From Actinomycetota bacterium (GTDB lineage Bacteria; Zhuqueibacterota; Zhuqueibacteria; Residuimicrobiales; Krinioviventaceae): 7,125 nt of DNA. The first letter of the stretch is position 1; every line of letters starts with the position of its first letter. A model generated the notes under the pieces. It made no database searches, had not been told where the DNA came from, and saw only the letters and a list, made by a program, of their open reading frames with translations. The translations under genes and the position numbers were made by a program. The stretch spans positions 1 through 7,125 of the forward strand of contig JAACEJ010000439.1 in the NCBI GenBank assembly GCA_011682565.1, read 5' to 3'. This document shows, one piece after another, positions 6,959 to 7,125 of this stretch.

Positions 6959-7030
6959 GACGGCAAGCGATCGTTCTCCGGCAAGGAGAGAATGAAATAT
7001 GAAAAGAGATATACAAAGAAAATACTTTAC
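6959..7030 (-). other. Signal-peptide coding extension of the GH20 gene without a canonical start codon
   Basis: The GH20 frame stays open upstream of the GTG at 6958 as far as a TAA at 7037-7039. The 24 added residues read VKYFLCISLFIFHSLLAGER and then SLAV: a Lys, a hydrophobic core and an SLA cleavage site just before VVPAPQQ, a textbook signal peptide. There is no ATG, GTG or TTG in this stretch. The codon exactly where Met is expected (MKYFL...) is GTA at 7028-7030. GGTGG lies 9 bases upstream, at a proper ribosome-binding distance. By contrast, the GTG at 6958 has only a GGAG about 18 bases away. I infer that the start codon was mutated (GTG to GTA is one change) or misread, or that one base was lost between the out-of-frame ATG at 7053 and here. 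Confidence 0.7.
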
Positions 7031-7125
7031 CCAAGTTTACCACCGCAGCACATAAGTTCTTTGAAAACAATATATGATTATTTCAATGGGACACTACGGA
7101 TTCATCAAGTTTCAGTCCGTTTTTT

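Noticed and set aside
7096..7125. Plus-strand intrinsic terminator (ACGGATT/AGTCCGT stem followed by T5)
   Set aside because: No plus-strand gene leads into it, the loop is 11 bases with a G-T pair in the stem, and the window ends inside the T-run, so it may be chance.

Overview
The window holds four genes, all on the minus strand, that read as a small cluster of exported carbohydrate-active proteins. It comes from a Gram-negative bacterium of about mid GC content. In order of transcription (right to left) they are: a GH20-family beta-N-acetylhexosaminidase-like enzyme (4475-6958, with signal-peptide coding continuing to about 7030); a small predicted lipoprotein of unknown function (3574-4125); a GxGYxYP-family putative glycoside hydrolase split by a one-base frameshift (1942-3550); and an exported alpha/alpha-barrel protein of the six-hairpin glycosidase type (89-1321). 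No SusC/SusD, transporter, regulator or transposase gene is visible. The GxGYxYP family, the signal peptides, the clear purine-rich Shine-Dalgarno sites and the short interspersed repeats would fit the Bacteroidota/Ignavibacteriota/Calditrichota/KSB1 side of the tree or a similar glycan-degrading lineage. This placement is an inference with low confidence.

Layout. 1-90: right part of an interspersed repeat that runs into the stop codon of the hairpin protein. 89-1321: hairpin protein. 1322-1941: 620 bp without a gene. It contains three tandem 123-124 bp units (1382-1725), each carrying a 15-18 bp inverted repeat at the ends of a 96-97 bp element, and a second copy of the interspersed repeat (about 1803-1924). 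1942-3550: GxGYxYP gene. 3551-3573: 23 bp gap with a ribosome binding site, so the lipoprotein and GxGYxYP genes look co-transcribed. 3574-4125: lipoprotein. 4126-4474: 349 bp without a convincing gene, holding a weak promoter, a possible terminator for the GH20 gene, and three more copies of the palindrome found in the 1382-1725 array. 4475-7030: GH20 gene. 7031-7125: its upstream region.

Function. Three exported glycan-active enzymes plus a lipoprotein suggest extracellular or periplasmic breakdown of an amino-sugar-containing glycan. The substrate cannot be read from the sequence. Two of the four genes show apparent lesions: the internal frameshift in the GxGYxYP gene, and the missing canonical start codon in front of the GH20 signal peptide. 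Either the locus is decaying or the assembly carries small errors.

The most unusual signal is non-coding. An 11-bp near-palindrome (GTGCG-A/T-CGCAY) occurs nine times in two intergenic regions. Its spacing is 82, 42, 81, 42, 82 bp in one region and 82, 82 bp in the other, although the DNA between the motifs is unrelated in the two places.
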